A stretch of 64,000 nt of DNA from Erodium maritimum (Eukaryota > Streptophyta > Magnoliopsida > Geraniales > Geraniaceae), in the NCBI GenBank assembly GCA_963921825.1, contig OY997593.1, positions 42,175,111 through 42,239,110 on the forward strand, written 5' to 3'. A model generated the notes under the pieces. That model made no database searches. It was not told where the DNA came from and worked only from the letters and a program-made list of their open reading frames with translations. Within the stretch, counting starts at the first letter, position 1. The number at the start of each line of letters is the position of its first letter. Of the stretch, positions 21,341 to 33,745 are shown in pieces. A program made the translations under genes and the position numbers.

Positions 21341-24300
21341 ATGGCTCGCGGAAGGCGCGGACGAGCGTCAGGAACGCAGGGTCAGGCACCCACGCGAGGC
21401 CGGCGGGGGCGGTCAGCAGGGGCACCAGGGAGGGTGCCAGTCGTCGAGCCCGCCGACTACGCGGAGGCACAGGGCACTCCCGTCGGAGGAGACGGGAGAA
21501 GTGATGCGGGGCCATCTGCAGGTACCCCCAGTGTTCCGCCAGTCGCGAACCCTCCAGTGATGACTGCCCTGGATGAGCTTACCAGGACCGTTCAGAGTTT
21601 GGTGGCGGTCATCGCCAGCCGAGAGTCGGCTTCGCCAGCACCAGAGGCAGCCGCAGTTCCGATGAGGGCCGCTCAGACAGAGGATCTTACCTCCCGAGCG
21701 CTACTCGATTTCCTGAAGCTCGGGATACCTTTTTTTGTCGGGGAGCCAAATCCCGACCTAGCCGAGCGATGGATAGAGCAGGTCACACGAGACCTGGACA
21801 CTTTGGGTGTCGAGGATGGCCGTCGGAGAGTGTCCTTCGCGGCCCATCAGCTGAGAGACAGCGCCTACCACTGGTGGGGGCGGGTGAAGGACACAGTCGG
21901 ATACGACTACAGCGTATTCCAGGAGGTATTCATGGCACAGTACTTTCCCGAGTCGGCTCGGCTGGAGCGACATCGGCAGTTCTTATACCTGGAGCAGGGA
22001 GAGATGACAGTGGCACAGTACGAGGCCAGGTTCACAGCCTTGGCCAGATTCGCGCCTGAGATGGTGTCGAGCGAGACGAACCGTTGCCTACGGTTCCAGG
22101 ACGGACTGAGGCTGGGCATCCGGAACCAGATTCTCGCATTGAGGATACGGAAGTATACCGATCTAGTGGACACCGCGACTACAGTGGAGCAGGGCATCCG
22201 GGATGCAGCCAGGGGCCGTGAGGTCCGACCCCGGCCGATCAGTTGGACCGGACCGTCAGACTCACGAGACTCGCGGAGGCAAAGGACCGCGGGATCCTTC
22301 CGACCACCGCCTCATCAGAGTGGATCGAGACAGCGAGGTTCAGTGGCAGCAGTTGGGCCAGTCGCACCAGAGAGGGCGCCGGCGTGCTTTACTTGCGGGC
22401 AGCAAGGCCACTTCCGTCGCGAGTGCCCGATGGAAGGAGTACCTACGGCGCGGCCAGCGACTAGCCGGACCAGCCAGGGCACGGAGTCGAGAGCCAACGA
22501 GATCAGCTGTTTTCGATGCGGCCAGGTTGGGCACACCATTGCATGGTGCCGTGAGCTGTCGAGGGCAACATCAGCGCAGCGACCGCAGCAGTCGCGGACC
22601 GTACAGTCGCCCAGGGGACGTCCTCGTCAGGGTCAGCAGTCCAGACCGTCACAGCCTTCTACGAGCGCACCGGTTCCGAGACAGCAGCAGAGTCACGGGC
22701 ATTCAGCGGCCAGCGCGCCGGGTCAAAGGCAGCAGGCCTCGCAGGGGAGAGTCTATGCAGTCACCGACTCCAGAGCCCCAGGACCTAACACGTACCGCGA
22801 GACCATCCAGGGTACGTGTTTATTGTATCACTTATGGGCTTTATTCTTGTTTGATACCGGGGCGTCGCACTCTTTTATTTCGTCGAGTTGTGCCGAGAGG
22901 TTGGGGTTGAGCTTAGAGCCGTTGAGCCCACCTCTATGTCTGGACACCCCAGTTGGGGGTGGTGCATCGTTGACTAGAGTATGTCGTGCCTGCGAGATTA
23001 GAGTCGCAGACTGTCCTTGCCCTGGGGATCTTCTCGTGTTAGGGATGACTACCTTTGATGTGATTTTGGGTATGGATTGGCTGTCGAGGTACCGAGCCAA
23101 CATCGATTGCTATAGACGACGAGTGACAGTGACAGTGGGCGGTACGAAGGTGACGTGCGTGCTGGGAAGTAAGAGTGGGGTCCTCCTGTCGGCGTTGTCC
23201 GCAGAGGAGGAAGTACCGGCTGTGCAGAGCCGAGAGTTACCGAGAGTGGTATGCGAGTTCCCCGAGGTCTTTCCTGAGGAGTTGAGCGGGCTGCCACCGA
23301 TTCGTGAGGTGGAGTTCGGGATTGACCTAGTGCCGGGAACGGCGGCGATATCGATGGCGCCTTACAGGTTTGCACCGGCCGAGTTGACTGAGCTGAAGCG
23401 TCAGCTGGAGGAGCTTCAGCAGAAGGGGTTTATCCGTCCGAGTGCATCGCCGTGGGGAGCACCAGCACTCTTCGTGAAGAAGAAGAGCGGAGAGCTACGG
23501 ATGTGTATAGATTACCGGAAGCTAAACCGGGTTACGGTGAAGAACCGGTACCCGATGCCGAGGATCGACGACTTGTTCGACCAGTTGCGAGGGGCGACTC
23601 ACTTCTCGAAGATCGATCTGCGATCCGGTTACTATCAGTTGCGAGTCCGTGAGGGGGACGTCGCAAAGACTGCATTCCGGACACGCTATGGGCACTACGA
23701 GTTCCTAGTGATGCCATTCGGACTGACGAACGCGCCAGCAGCGTTCATGGACCTGATGAACAGCATCTTCCGGCCGTACCTAGATCAGTTTGTGGTGGTA
23801 TTTGTGGACGACATCCTGATATATTCGCAGAACGAGGCAGCGCATAAGGCCCATCTGAGGGCTGTTCTAACACTGCTACGCAAGCATCAGCTATATGCCA
23901 ACCGGGAGAAGTGCGAGTTCTGGCTCTCTGAGGTGAGGTTCCTCGGCCACATTGTATCCCGTGACGGTATCCTGGTCGATCCGTCGAAGGTCGACGCGGT
24001 CTCGAAGTGGGCACGACCCACGAGTGTTTTCGAGATCCGCAGCTTTCTGGGATTGGCAGGCTACTATAGGCGATTTGTCCAAGATTTTGCACGACTAGCC
24101 GCACCGATGACTCTGTTGACGCGCAAGGGTGTCGGGTTCGTGTGGACAGACGACTGTGAGCGTGCGTTCGCGGAGCTGAAGACTCGGCTGACTACAGCTC
24201 CAGTGTTAGTGGTGCCCGAGCGAGGAATTGGTTATGATGTTTACTGCGATGCGTCCGGAGAGGGACTAGGCTGCGTGCTGATGCAGTCGGGCAGAGTTGT

Positions 24301-26155
24301 GGCTTATGGCTCCAGGCAGTTGAAGATACACGAGCGCAACTATCCTACCCACGACTTGGAGCTAGCAGCAGTCGTGTTTGCACTGAAGAGCTGGCGATAT
24401 TATCTGTACGGCGAGGGGTTTCAGGTGTTCTCGGATCACAAGAGCCTCAAGTACATATTTTCCCAGCGAGACCTGAACATGCGTCAGCGACGGTGGATGG
24501 AACTACTTGAGGAGTACGACTTCGAGCTACACTACCACCCAGGCAAGGCGAACGTTGTCGCCGACGCCTTGAGTAGGAAGTCGGCTCCGAGCCTCGCCAG
24601 CATATCTGTCCGAGAGTGGGGCATGATGGGGGAGCTGAGCACATTCGGGCTTGAGCTAGAGGAGGTTACTGGCGGTGTTGCCATGTGCTCACTAGTGGCT
24701 CAGCCCTCACTGCTTGCCCAAGTGCTGGAGGCGCAGACAGAGGACGTCGAAGCATCAGAGATACGCGAGAGAGTCGTCAGGGGTGACGAGGTGGTGGGCT
24801 GGCAGGACAGCACTGATTGGGGACTACGATACCGCGGGGGGCTATTCGTACCGGTTAACTGTAGAGACGCCGTGTTACGAGAGGCACACCATTCGCGTCT
24901 CACCGTGCATCCGGGGGGCACCAAGATGTACCGTGACCTCAGACGGCACTACTGGTGGCGCGGTATGAGGAGAGCAGTCGCAGAGTTTGTATCGAGATGC
25001 CTTGTCTGTCAGCAGGTGAAGGCCGAGCATCAGCGTCCAGCGGGATTGTTACAGCCACTACCGATTGCTCAGTGGAAGTGGGAACACATTACGATGGACT
25101 TCGTGTGTGGACTACCGAGATCACCCAAGGGAAACGACGCCGTGTGGGTGGTAGTCGACCGGTTGACTAAGTCGGCCCACTTTCTGGCTATGAGGATGAC
25201 CGACCCAGTGGACAAGTTGAGCAGTCTGTACGTTCAGGAGATAGTGCGTCTCCACGGGGTCCCGGTGTCGATAGTGTCTGACAGGGATCCCCGCTTCACG
25301 TCCAGGTTTTGGCCGAGTCTGCAGAAGGCATTGGGGACCGAGGTGCTACTCAGTACAGCACATCATCCCCAGACGGACGGTCAGTCTGAGCGTACCATTC
25401 AGATCTTGGAGGACATGCTGCGAGCATGTGTGCTGGATTTCAGGGGATCTTGGGAAACCCACCTGCCTTTGGCCGAGTTCGCCTACAACAACAGCTTCCA
25501 GGCCAGTATCGGGATGGCACCGTTCGAAGCATTGTATGGGAGGCCGTGTCGGTCACCAGTGTGTTGGGCAGAGGTGGGGGACAAGAGTCTGCTGGGGCCA
25601 GATCTTGTCAGAGAGACGACGGAGAAAGTCGCACTGATCCGCGATCGGCTGAGGACAGCACAGAGCCGACAGAAGAGTTATGCCGACAGGCGACGTCGAC
25701 CCCTTGAGTTTGCAGTCGGGGATCACGTGTTCCTGAAGGTGAGCCCGAGGAAGGGGCTGGTGCGGTTCAGGCGAAGCGGGGGCAAGTTGGCTCCGAGGTA
25801 CATTGGCCCGTTCCAGATTTTGGGCAGAGTGGGAACAGTGGCATATCGTCTGGCGTTGCCACCGCAACTTGGGAGAGTCCATGACGTCTTCCACGTGTCT
25901 CAATTGCGGCAGTACAATGCAGACCCCTCCCACGTCATCGAGTGGACAGATATCGAGGTGGCTGATGATGTCTCCTATGAGGAGCAGCCGGTTCGGATTA
26001 TGGACACGCGGGAGCAGATTCTGCGGGGAGGCAAGATTATCTATTTGGTGCGAGTGCAGTGGAAGCACCACGGGGCCGAATCGACTTGGGAGCGCGAGGA
26101 CGAGGTTCGCGCGAAGTATCCCGCCTTGTTCGTTTCCCGAGGTACGCTGTTTTAA
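21341..26155 (+). CDS. Gag-Pol polyprotein of the young Tekay chromovirus
   Basis: It is a single open frame of 1604 aa from the ATG at 21341. The frame is open from 21290, but the basic MARGRRGR start is typical of this group. Domains in order: basic N-terminus, gag (about 120-290), two CCHC zinc knuckles (about 350-400), aspartic protease (about 505-600), reverse transcriptase (about 680-860), RNase H (about 950-1070), integrase with its zinc-binding and catalytic domains (about 1170-1450), and a C-terminal chromodomain (about 1530-1595). The chromodomain in this clade steers integration to heterochromatin, which fits the nested setting. The frame has no interruptions. Confidence 0.96.
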   Translation: MARGRRGRASGTQGQAPTRGRRGRSAGAPGRVPVVEPADYAEAQGTPVGGDGRSDAGPSAGTPSVPPVANPPVMTALDELTRTVQSLVAVIASRESASPAPEAAAVPMRAAQTEDLTSRALLDFLKLGIPFFVGEPNPDLAERWIEQVTRDLDTLGVEDGRRRVSFAAHQLRDSAYHWWGRVKDTVGYDYSVFQEVFMAQYFPESARLERHRQFLYLEQGEMTVAQYEARFTALARFAPEMVSSETNRCLRFQDGLRLGIRNQILALRIRKYTDLVDTATTVEQGIRDAARGREVRPRPISWTGPSDSRDSRRQRTAGSFRPPPHQSGSRQRGSVAAVGPVAPERAPACFTCGQQGHFRRECPMEGVPTARPATSRTSQGTESRANEISCFRCGQVGHTIAWCRELSRATSAQRPQQSRTVQSPRGRPRQGQQSRPSQPSTSAPVPRQQQSHGHSAASAPGQRQQASQGRVYAVTDSRAPGPNTYRETIQGTCLLYHLWALFLFDTGASHSFISSSCAERLGLSLEPLSPPLCLDTPVGGGASLTRVCRACEIRVADCPCPGDLLVLGMTTFDVILGMDWLSRYRANIDCYRRRVTVTVGGTKVTCVLGSKSGVLLSALSAEEEVPAVQSRELPRVVCEFPEVFPEELSGLPPIREVEFGIDLVPGTAAISMAPYRFAPAELTELKRQLEELQQKGFIRPSASPWGAPALFVKKKSGELRMCIDYRKLNRVTVKNRYPMPRIDDLFDQLRGATHFSKIDLRSGYYQLRVREGDVAKTAFRTRYGHYEFLVMPFGLTNAPAAFMDLMNSIFRPYLDQFVVVFVDDILIYSQNEAAHKAHLRAVLTLLRKHQLYANREKCEFWLSEVRFLGHIVSRDGILVDPSKVDAVSKWARPTSVFEIRSFLGLAGYYRRFVQDFARLAAPMTLLTRKGVGFVWTDDCERAFAELKTRLTTAPVLVVPERGIGYDVYCDASGEGLGCVLMQSGRVVAYGSRQLKIHERNYPTHDLELAAVVFALKSWRYYLYGEGFQVFSDHKSLKYIFSQRDLNMRQRRWMELLEEYDFELHYHPGKANVVADALSRKSAPSLASISVREWGMMGELSTFGLELEEVTGGVAMCSLVAQPSLLAQVLEAQTEDVEASEIRERVVRGDEVVGWQDSTDWGLRYRGGLFVPVNCRDAVLREAHHSRLTVHPGGTKMYRDLRRHYWWRGMRRAVAEFVSRCLVCQQVKAEHQRPAGLLQPLPIAQWKWEHITMDFVCGLPRSPKGNDAVWVVVDRLTKSAHFLAMRMTDPVDKLSSLYVQEIVRLHGVPVSIVSDRDPRFTSRFWPSLQKALGTEVLLSTAHHPQTDGQSERTIQILEDMLRACVLDFRGSWETHLPLAEFAYNNSFQASIGMAPFEALYGRPCRSPVCWAEVGDKSLLGPDLVRETTEKVALIRDRLRTAQSRQKSYADRRRRPLEFAVGDHVFLKVSPRKGLVRFRRSGGKLAPRYIGPFQILGRVGTVAYRLALPPQLGRVHDVFHVSQLRQYNADPSHVIEWTDIEVADDVSYEEQPVRIMDTREQILRGGKIIYLVRVQWKHHGAESTWEREDEVRAKYPALFVSRGTLF

Positions 26156-26190
26156 ATTTCGTGGGCGAAATTCCTTTAAGGAGGGTAGAT

Positions 26191-26262
26191 TGTAAAACCC
26201 GCTTCGTTTCGTAAGGTATTAATTTGCAAACGAGAACCTTAGGGTAAGTTTTTGAAACGAGT

Positions 26263-26298
<36 letters not shown>

Positions 26299-29105
26299 AA
26301 GTCTGGACCAGGCCAGGCCCGCAGGCCCAGCCCAGCCCAGCTGAGGCCCAATCTGGTCAGGGATGGGTATATAACCCACCCTTACCTCATAAACCCTAGC
26401 ACACCCTCACAACCCAGCCGCCCCCCCTCTCTCTCTCTCTACCCGACCCTCTCTCTCCTCTCTCGTCTTCTCCGGCGAGACCGGCACCGGCCGCCCGTCT
26501 CCGACCACGTCCCTGCCGAACCCCGACCTCCCTCTCCTCCGTCCGACCACGCCCATCGCTCCGGCCGCCGTCCCTGCCGAACTCCGATCTCTCTCTCTCT
26601 CCTCTCTCGTCTTCTCCGGCGAGACCGGCACCGGCCGCCATCGCTCCGGCCGCCGTCCCTGCCGAATCCCGACCTTCCATCTCCGTCCGACCACGTCCCA
26701 GCCGAGCTGCCTCACCCTCCTCCGTCGTCTTCCTCACCAGCTCCGACCACCGGTCTCATCCCGAGCTCCGACCGTCCACCGCCGTCTCCGATCTCCCCGT
26801 CCCGAGCCGTTCGGACCCGAGCTCCCGCCGTTGCCGGCGAGCTCGTCAGATCCGGAACGGGACGAGCCGTCCGGACCCGCGCCGACGCCGCCGTGCACCG
26901 CCGTCCACCGCCGTGCACCGCCGTCCACCGCCGCCACCGTTTCCTCACGGTTAGTTCTCGGCCCGTGGAAGCTCGGCCGACCGGCGCCGGTGGTCGGCCG
27001 GACCAAGCAGAACCGTTCTTCTCCTTCGCTTTCCCTTTTCTCGAGTTCGTTCAAATCTGGTCGGGATGGAACGGAGCTCCCGAAATGGAAGGGAACGGAA
27101 TAGAAAAACGTAGATCTGGTTGTTTAACGGATTGTTGTAACCGTGTAAATCTGAGTTTGTAAAGATCGACAAAATATAAGTTATCGTTATAATTATTCTT
27201 ATGTTTTGAATAGATTTAAGTGCGATCGGGCTGGGTTCAAACGGTTTGTAAAACGAAATCAGTGTTAGTTTAAAGATCAAATCCGTACCGTTGGGACGAA
27301 ATTTAATTAGCGATAAAACTATATCGACTTAAGGTTAACGGGTTTTAAAACGAAAGTCGTTTATTAAAGTTAGACTCGAGTTAAGTCAAATCAAAAAAAG
27401 GGGGAAACGAAATCAAATCGACTTTATAAGGGTTCTGGACCAAAATATCGAGTTTGGAAACGAACGGAAGGAAACCGTTTTGTTTTAAAATCAAAGACGG
27501 AATAAATTAAAGCAAGGGAGTCCAAAGACGGTTTTAAGTTAAAAAGGGGTTTAAACTAGGGTTTGGATCAAACCTGGGTTCGGTGCGCGGGTGCTCGAAC
27601 CCGATCCGTCGTAACCCGACTTTTATCCCGCTCGAGTGTAAACGACAACTGTCAAGTTTAAAATGGACAAATCGTAGCCGTTAACTGAACGACGGAACCG
27701 TTCTTATTTTGGGCTTTGAGTTATTTATTTTCGACCGGTTCGTACTAGTTTAAAGTGAATTAAATCTGTGTTCTTTTAGATCGTGCTGCGGACCGAGGCA
27801 AAGGGAGGCTCGGCGAGTGACTGCGTTTCATCTCGGGTTTAGTGGAGCGCTTCTGGAGTTGCTTTCGAGGTAGGGAAAAGTAGCCGGATCTCGGCCCTGA
27901 CTAAGGAAAGTTAACTGTAGAATTGCATGTGGCACCGGGGTGTCGTGGGTATTTAGGTTGTCGAATATTAGAAATGCATGATACGGGAATGTAGCGAACA
28001 CTGGAAATGCATGTGACACTTAGTAGTGTCGTAGGAGCAGAAACTTAGCGCTAACGGTGTTACTGGAGGCATATGACCATGCCCGGAGGTTGTTGTGTGT
28101 TAATTGTTGTTGAGTTTGGGTGGCCTTGAGAGCCGTGTTAATTATTGCTGAGTCTTGAGTGGCCGTGAGTGCCCGTGGGGTTGTGAACCCGTACTTTATC
28201 GTTGGTGTCTTGGGTGGCCATGAGGGCCCGTAGGGTTGTTGAACTTGTGTTTGGTTGTTGGTGTCTTGTCGGCCTTGAGTGCCTGTGGAGTTGTCACCGG
28301 TGTCGTTACTGTCTGTTTGAACTTGTTTGTGATTGTGATTGGTTACTGGTTACTGGTGGAGGTTGTGTGGTGTAGCTAGCCTCCCGACTGGGGTCGGGAG
28401 AAGCGGAGGGGTTGTGGGCTAGCTCCCCGACTGGGATCGGGGGAAGGACGCGCGGGTGTGGCTAACCACCCGACTGGGATCGGGTGAAGTGGAGAGGTTG
28501 TGGGTTAGCCTCCCGACTGGGATCGGGAGAAGTTGCGCGACAGGTCGACCGCCTGACCACGTCTATGATCGGTAAAGGGCGAGAGACAGAGATTGGTTAC
28601 TGAGCAGCCGGTTTGCGATCCTTTGTGATCTTGTTTGGTATTGTGTGGTCAGTCGTGTCTTGGAGGAGGTCGTCGATCGTAGTATGGGGTCTGCATAACG
28701 TATCCGAGTGTTGAGTCAGTTGAGGAAAAGACTGGTCGTGTGCGTGTCTTTGAGTCGTTGCTAGTGTCATCGGCTTTGTCTACTAATTATGCCGTAGTCA
28801 GTATGTTATCTGTGGTGGTGAGCGAACGCTCACCCCTAGCTGCTTTTCCTACAGGTACCGTTCGTAGTCTGGACTAGGTGAGCTTCTGAAGCTTGAAGAG
28901 CTTGAAGCGGGTTGCTGGGTGTTTGAGTCTAGAGACGTGTATCTCGTTTTGCCCAAGTGTGGGACTTTTATTTTGAGGTGTAATTATTAGTCCTTTGTGG
29001 ACCTAAACTGACTTTTTAGGTGATTTATCGAAAACAGGTTTCAGTCTTGTAACTTTCTAAACGTTCGCGTCCCTAGTTTCGGTTCGCTGAAATTGGGGCG
29101 TGACA
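26191..29105 (+). repeat. 3' LTR of the young Tekay element
   Basis: Identical to the 5' LTR in every stretch I compared, apart from one fewer A in the A run. It is preceded by the purine-rich AAGGAGGGTAGAT tract. Confidence 0.96.
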
Positions 29106-30649
29106 GTTCATCTAAAGTCATCCAACAACAACACCCTCAAATGGGTTCATCAAAACTTCAACAAGAGCACAATCCAAACCTCCTACTTCACTACTTCTTC
29201 TCCAAATAACCAATACAAAGCTAGTTGATCAACTTCAAGCCAAAACCCACAAAAACCCAAGAGATGAGAGTAGATGAAATGAAGAGTTGAGAGTATCCAT
29301 ACCTCTAGGAGAATGAGTTGATGAAGATGAAGGTATTTTGGAGAGGATTTGGGTGGAGATTGGTACAAAAGGTCTCTCTTTTCTCTTGCTTTCTCTTCAA
29401 GCCACCATGGAAGCTCCAAGCTCTCCCTCCTCTCTCAATTTTTGGCCAACACTAGAGAAAATGAAATGAATTTGTGTCATCTAATGCCTTAAAAGACCTA
29501 GAGGTGAAAAAGACCAAAAACCTTTAGTTCTTATCCCTTTTATGGACAACTAATGAGGGTAGAGATGACATTTGAGCCTCTTTACTTTCCTCCAAGCTAT
29601 TAGTGACACTTGTCATAGTGGGGACCACTCTCTTCCATTTAAAATCCAGCAGTCCAAAATTAATTGTATTGACTCGATAAAAAGCTCGGTTTTGACCAAT
29701 TTTGACTTCCTTCAATATTATACTTAAATGAATGGAAACGGCCCAATTAAGCCAACCGTGATGACGGCTAAGCTTTTTGGGCCCCGGAAAAGCCCCGAGT
29801 GACCTCCTAAGTCCTCAGTTGACTTTTCCGGCAGAAAGTCAAACTTGTCTTAAGAGTCACCGGTTCGACCGGGATCGACTGAGAGCGGTTCTTACATTTA
29901 TGTTCTTTGCGATACGGATGATGATGAGGACTCCCAACACCAAGATATTCTGTAGGCGGACGTTTCCAACCCACTTGTTGAAGAGCTCCAGGAAGGGTTG
30001 GTCGATAGCGCCTTGGATGAAAACAATTTTTGCCACTCGCAGTCCGAGATTCTTTGTGCAACAGAGGCCTCCAATGATTCGAAATCGATCCGTATTGAAG
30101 GAACTAGGTTGGGGCATTCGATCTATATCCTCGTTGACTCAGGCGGCTCGAAATCTTTCCTGGACTCGCTCACGACTAAACACTTGGACCACACCGTCGT
30201 TCCTTCCCCTCCAGTCTTGGTTCACCTGGGTAACGATAAATCTTATGTTTGCGCCTCCAGTTATTCGATCTCGTGGGCGATGGATGGAAATGAATTCACC
30301 TGGGAGATGTTGGTCATGCCTCTGGGCTCATTTGACATAGTTTTAGGGGGTTGATTGGCTCAAAACGGTCAACCCAATCTTACTGGACTACGAGGCGCGT
30401 TCAATCACAATTCACCATGCCGGAGCAGCTGTGGTCTTACAGGAACGACCTCCCCCACATCCATACATAGTCATCACTTCTCAACAGGTCCTCCATGAGC
30501 TCAAACAAGGGGAATCCTTGTATTTGGGTCAATTTTTTTGCCCTCGACGCGGATACCTTGCGACCCACGCAACGTCTGGGTCTCCATCCTCTATTATCAG
30601 AGTTTGAGGATGTGTTTGCAGAACCATCATCACTTCCCCCCAGGAGGGC

Positions 30650-31500
30650 TTGAAGTTCTTATGGAGAAGTGCTAGTTGTCCTTTCTCCAACCAACAATTA
30701 TTAGCATCAACCACAGTTCCAAGGATTGGTGTGTGAACGTCCTCTTGTGCAGTCTTCCTCCCCTTCACACCAAACCTAATGATGTTCCTGTCCCTGCTTC
30801 CACACCAAGTTTTGGTCACAAAGAATTTATAGCCTTTCAATACAAAACCATTGAAAATTATGATCCCTTTCTCCAGTGCTTCGGCTGATGTGAAGGTCAC
30901 AAAACCAAACCAGAGTCCACGAGCATTGGGATTGTGTGGCACCTCCGCTTTGACAATGTCCCCACATTGAAGGAACAGGTTCTGTAACCAATCGTAGGTG
31001 GTTCTAGGAGGTAGATTGAGTATGAAAACTCTGCAGTCTTCCCAGTCCGTTCCTCGGGGCTTCTTGTGAGTAGTATCGTGACTTCCTTCCCCCAGTCCTT
31101 TCGCCATAACAACCGACTTCAACCGATTCTCCAGCCTGGTTCCTCCCATGTGCCCTGCATTGTCTTCAAATCATGGGGGAGGCCCAATAGAGTTAGATGA
31201 AGACATGACTGACACCAACAAAGATAACAATCGCTCTCCGCTGATATTTGTATCCAAAACTCACGGTGGTTCAATGATCAAGTAGATGATCACCAAGAAC
31301 ACTACACCTGAGACGTAACCGAAAATGAAACCAGATGAAGAACCAGCACTGTTGCTATGAAGAACAGGATGTTGTCGGTAACGTCACCGACACGATTCTC
31401 TGCTAGCAAGTCTCTGTCAGTGAACCGACAGCGAAATACCGATGTTTCGTCTCCGTCAACACCGCACCTCAAACGAGCCGCCTACGACTAAAAATGCTCT
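30650..31500 (-). pseudogene. LINE 5' fragment: 5' UTR and N-terminal part of RRM-type ORF1
   Basis: The minus-strand frame from 31149 encodes an RRM (CRVFILNLPPRTTYDWLQNLF ... GLWFGFVTF ... GYKFFVTK), then WLEKGQLALLHKNFKPS. This matches the layout of the ORF1 at 8-1330, including the Lys-Phe-Phe-Val-Thr-Lys end of the RRM. Similarity stops at about 30650, where the old Ty3/gypsy element's RT start abuts. The upstream part (31150 to about 31500) looks like its 5' UTR. Unlike the common 5'-truncated LINE copies, the 5' end is kept and the rest is lost, so a later deletion is likely. The outer limit at 31500 is uncertain. Confidence 0.75.
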
Positions 31501-31642
31501 GAACAAGTTTTTACTTTAATGCTACTTGATTCATCTTGGGTCGGTTGAATTCTTAATGCTTAAAATTGGAAATAAAAAATAATTATGATAACATAAAGGT
31601 TCTTTTTTATAATGAAAATTGGACAAGTAGAAACACAATGGT

Positions 31643-31648
31643 CACGTG
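31643..31648. promoter_or_regulatory. G-box (CACGTG) upstream of the BAHD gene
   Basis: A perfect CACGTG about 320 bp before the start codon. G-boxes bind bHLH and bZIP factors in plants. A single hexamer can occur by chance. Confidence 0.3.
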
Positions 31649-31904
31649 AAAAAACCTCAGATTAAACTCACAATTTCATTCCAACTCCAAGAGTGTTACC
31701 TAAAAAGTGTATTGGAGATGACGTGCCTCTAACTTGTTAATTAAAATGTCTAAGTTATTGGAGTTAAAAGAAATGAGAAAGCCATGTCCTCAGAGATATT
31801 AGCATCCATGAATGGCGCACACAATCACTAAGGAATCATACATTTCTCTCTTCCTACTAAATCTCAACCATATCTTGAATCACAAACTCACTCACTAACA
31901 CACG

Positions 31905-31913
31905 TATATATAA
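31905..31913 (+). promoter_or_regulatory. TATA box of the BAHD gene
   Basis: TATATATAA about 50-60 bp before the ATG at 31964, in an otherwise ordinary promoter context. Confidence 0.65.
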
Positions 31914-31963
31914 GAGGCGTATTGGTTCATTTGTGGTCACTTGACTCTAATCAATTGTTTCCC

Positions 31964-33674
31964 ATGGGTCACATCTCCTCAATTTGCCTAACGAAAGAGG
32001 ATGTGGAGAAAGAAGAGGCAGTGTGTCTCGTGTCTCCAAAGAAAATAGAGTCCATGCCTCAAGAAGCAATATTCTTGTCAAATATTGATCAGGCACTTAC
32101 ATTTCCTGTGGAGACACTTTTCTTCTACCATGCCCCTCCCGATGGAACCACAAAAGACATCTCCGAGAAGCTGAAAAGGGCTGTGGCCGACACTCTCCTC
32201 GTACCTTACTATTTCATGGCTGGAAGGCTTAGGTTCAACCAGGAGACCACAAGGCTCGAACTCATCTGCAACAATGTCGGAGCCTTGTTTGTGAGTGCAA
32301 CATCAAGGCTTATGCTCGTGGAACTCGGAGACCTTGCTCTTCCTAATTCAACGTTTCACCATTTCCTTCACCGACCTTCTTTATACAAAAGCCTAGCCGA
32401 AACCCCCATATTCACTCTCCAAGTATAGTAACGAGACATGTTTAGTTGACAGTTAAATATTGCGCCTTAAACTATCAGCTTGAGCTTTTAGTAGAGTTGG
32501 TCCTCTAATAGTTATATTCTAACAAATACAACTAAAATATTAGATCATTTTCAGGTCACAAGGTTTGCATGTGGAGGCATCGCCTTAGGGTTTGTGACGA
32601 GCCATGCAATCCTGGACGGGAAATCAGCGGGCGAGATGTTCGCAGACCTTGCGAGCATCTGCAGAGGCGAAACGCTAAAAGCGAAGAGGCTCGAGATAGA
32701 CCGGACATGCTTGAAAGCAAGAAACCCTCCGCGCATCCTATTTCCCCACAAAGAATACGTGAAGCTGATTGACATTCCCCCCGAAAGCAAAACCATATTC
32801 ACTCCGCCGGACATGCAGTCCCCTTCTCCCTTGGCATTCACGTGCCAACACATTGTTCACAAACTCTTCTCCATCTCTCCCCAAATGCTATCCGCACTCA
32901 AACTCAAAGCCAACACCAGCTGCTCCACCTTCCAAGCCATTGTTGCGCATATTTGGAGGGCACGAACCAAGGCTCTTTCCGCACATCTTCAAGGCTCTTC
33001 AACACTCCTTTTTGCAGTAGACATAAGGTTAGCTTTATACTTTATCCACAAGTTTTCCTTTGTAATCGTTGTCTTTAGTCTTTTGACTTCGGAGTACTTC
33101 ATGCTTGGAAGGTTCTCTTTATGAATAAATTTTCTACACTGATAAAAAAAATATATATATTTTATCCACAAGTCTATATGTTTGATTTTTTATCCACAAA
33201 AAATATATATTTTGTCTTCACTAACACAATTACAGGGAGAAGATGTCGCCTGCACTGCCAAAAGGGTTCGTGGGAAATGCAGTGGTGACAGCATATGCAA
33301 CGGCAAAAGTGAAAGATCTGGTAGAGAGGCCGTATTGGGAGAGTGTGAAGATGGTAAAGGAAGCTATAGAGAGGGTGAGTGATGAGTATGTGAGGTCAGT
33401 AGTGGACTGGCTTGAGGTGTATCGGGGCATTCCGGCTACTGGGAATGGCAATTTCTACGTCTCAGCTTGGTGGAAGTTACCTTTCACTGACCTTGATTTT
33501 GGGTTCGGGAAGCCTGCCCATGGAGGACCCGTGCTATGCCAAAACGATGAGTTTGTCTTGTTGCTTTCTCATGAAAAGACTTTGGGGGACATTAACACCG
33601 GAGGGATTAACCTGTGGTTGGGCCTTGAAGAGGAGCACATGACAAAGTTCATGCTTCACATCTTTGACATTTGA
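31964..33674 (+). CDS. BAHD-family acyltransferase, GLAUCE-like, three exons
   Basis: Exons are 31964-32422, 32555-33027 and 33236-33674. All junctions are GT/AG, and the joined frame is 456 aa, a normal BAHD length. The catalytic HxxxD is HAILD at residues 170-174. The structural DFGWG motif appears as DFGFG at 398-402. The start (LSNIDQ, ETLFFYH, LLVPYYFMAGRL) resembles GLAUCE-like and hydroxy-fatty-acid acyltransferases more than the anthocyanin or HCT groups. Such soluble cytosolic enzymes move an acyl group from acyl-CoA to a hydroxyl or amine; the substrate cannot be read from sequence. An in-frame upstream ATG at 31922 would add 14 residues, but 31964 fits the family and the TATA spacing better. 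The gene looks intact. LINE remains begin about 460 bp upstream and 70 bp after the stop. Confidence 0.9.
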
Positions 33675-33745
33675 GCATTCTAATCATCATGTAACTAACT
33701 ATCCAAATAATTTATTTTTTGCTTATTAATAACTTCATGTTTATC

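Larger units (their letters stand above)
17758..29105 (+). mobile_element. Young full-length Ty3/gypsy chromovirus (Tekay/Del type), looks whole
   Basis: Two LTRs (17758-20673 and 26191-29105; 2916 and 2915 bp) appear identical apart from one base in an A(33-34) run. That points to a very recent insertion. The 5-bp duplication GTTCA flanks the element (17753-17757 and 29106-29110). Parts in order: 5' LTR, initiator-Met primer-binding site (20677-20688), long leader, one gag-pol frame (21341-26155) ending in a chromodomain, polypurine tract (about 26178-26190), 3' LTR. It is inserted in solo LTR B. I see no breaks. Confidence 0.97.
15278..29896 (-). mobile_element. Solo LTR B, Tekay-type (~3.27 kb net), split by the young element
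   Basis: It begins TGTCACGCCCCAAATCC and ends GGTTCTTACA, flanked by TTTAT (15273-15277 and 29897-29901). Leaving out the nested element (17758-29105) and one GTTCA duplication gives about 3.27 kb. It is the same subfamily as the plus-strand LTR at 52612-55212: both start TGTAAGAACC on the element strand, and both carry a GTCACGG/CCGTGAC palindrome cluster about 1 kb in. It also carries a 31-bp minisatellite at 16098-16310 and a C16-18 run near 16415-16431. Confidence 0.9.
10436..30650 (+). mobile_element. Old Ty3/gypsy LTR retrotransposon, broken, interrupted by two solo LTRs
   Basis: A short LTR (TGTCACGATTGC...TTGACA, about 457 bp once the nested solo LTR is set aside) spans 10436-13946. 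A TGGTATCAGAGCC primer-binding site for initiator tRNA-Met follows at about 13948. A gag region runs from about 13961 to 15277, with a coiled-coil start, a retrotransposon gag domain and a knuckle-like end. The second solo LTR lies at 15278-29896. After it come the aspartic protease region (LVDSGG) and the start of RT up to about 30650, where a LINE fragment abuts. The rest of pol and the 3' LTR are absent. It is a fossil with several breaks. It sits in the receptor-kinase pseudogene and is older than every element nested in it. Confidence 0.85.

Noticed and set aside
22203-22910. 235-codon alternative frame inside the young gag-pol
   Set aside because: It overlaps the gag knuckle region in another frame. 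Arg/Ser/Gly composition mirrors the GC-rich coding strand.
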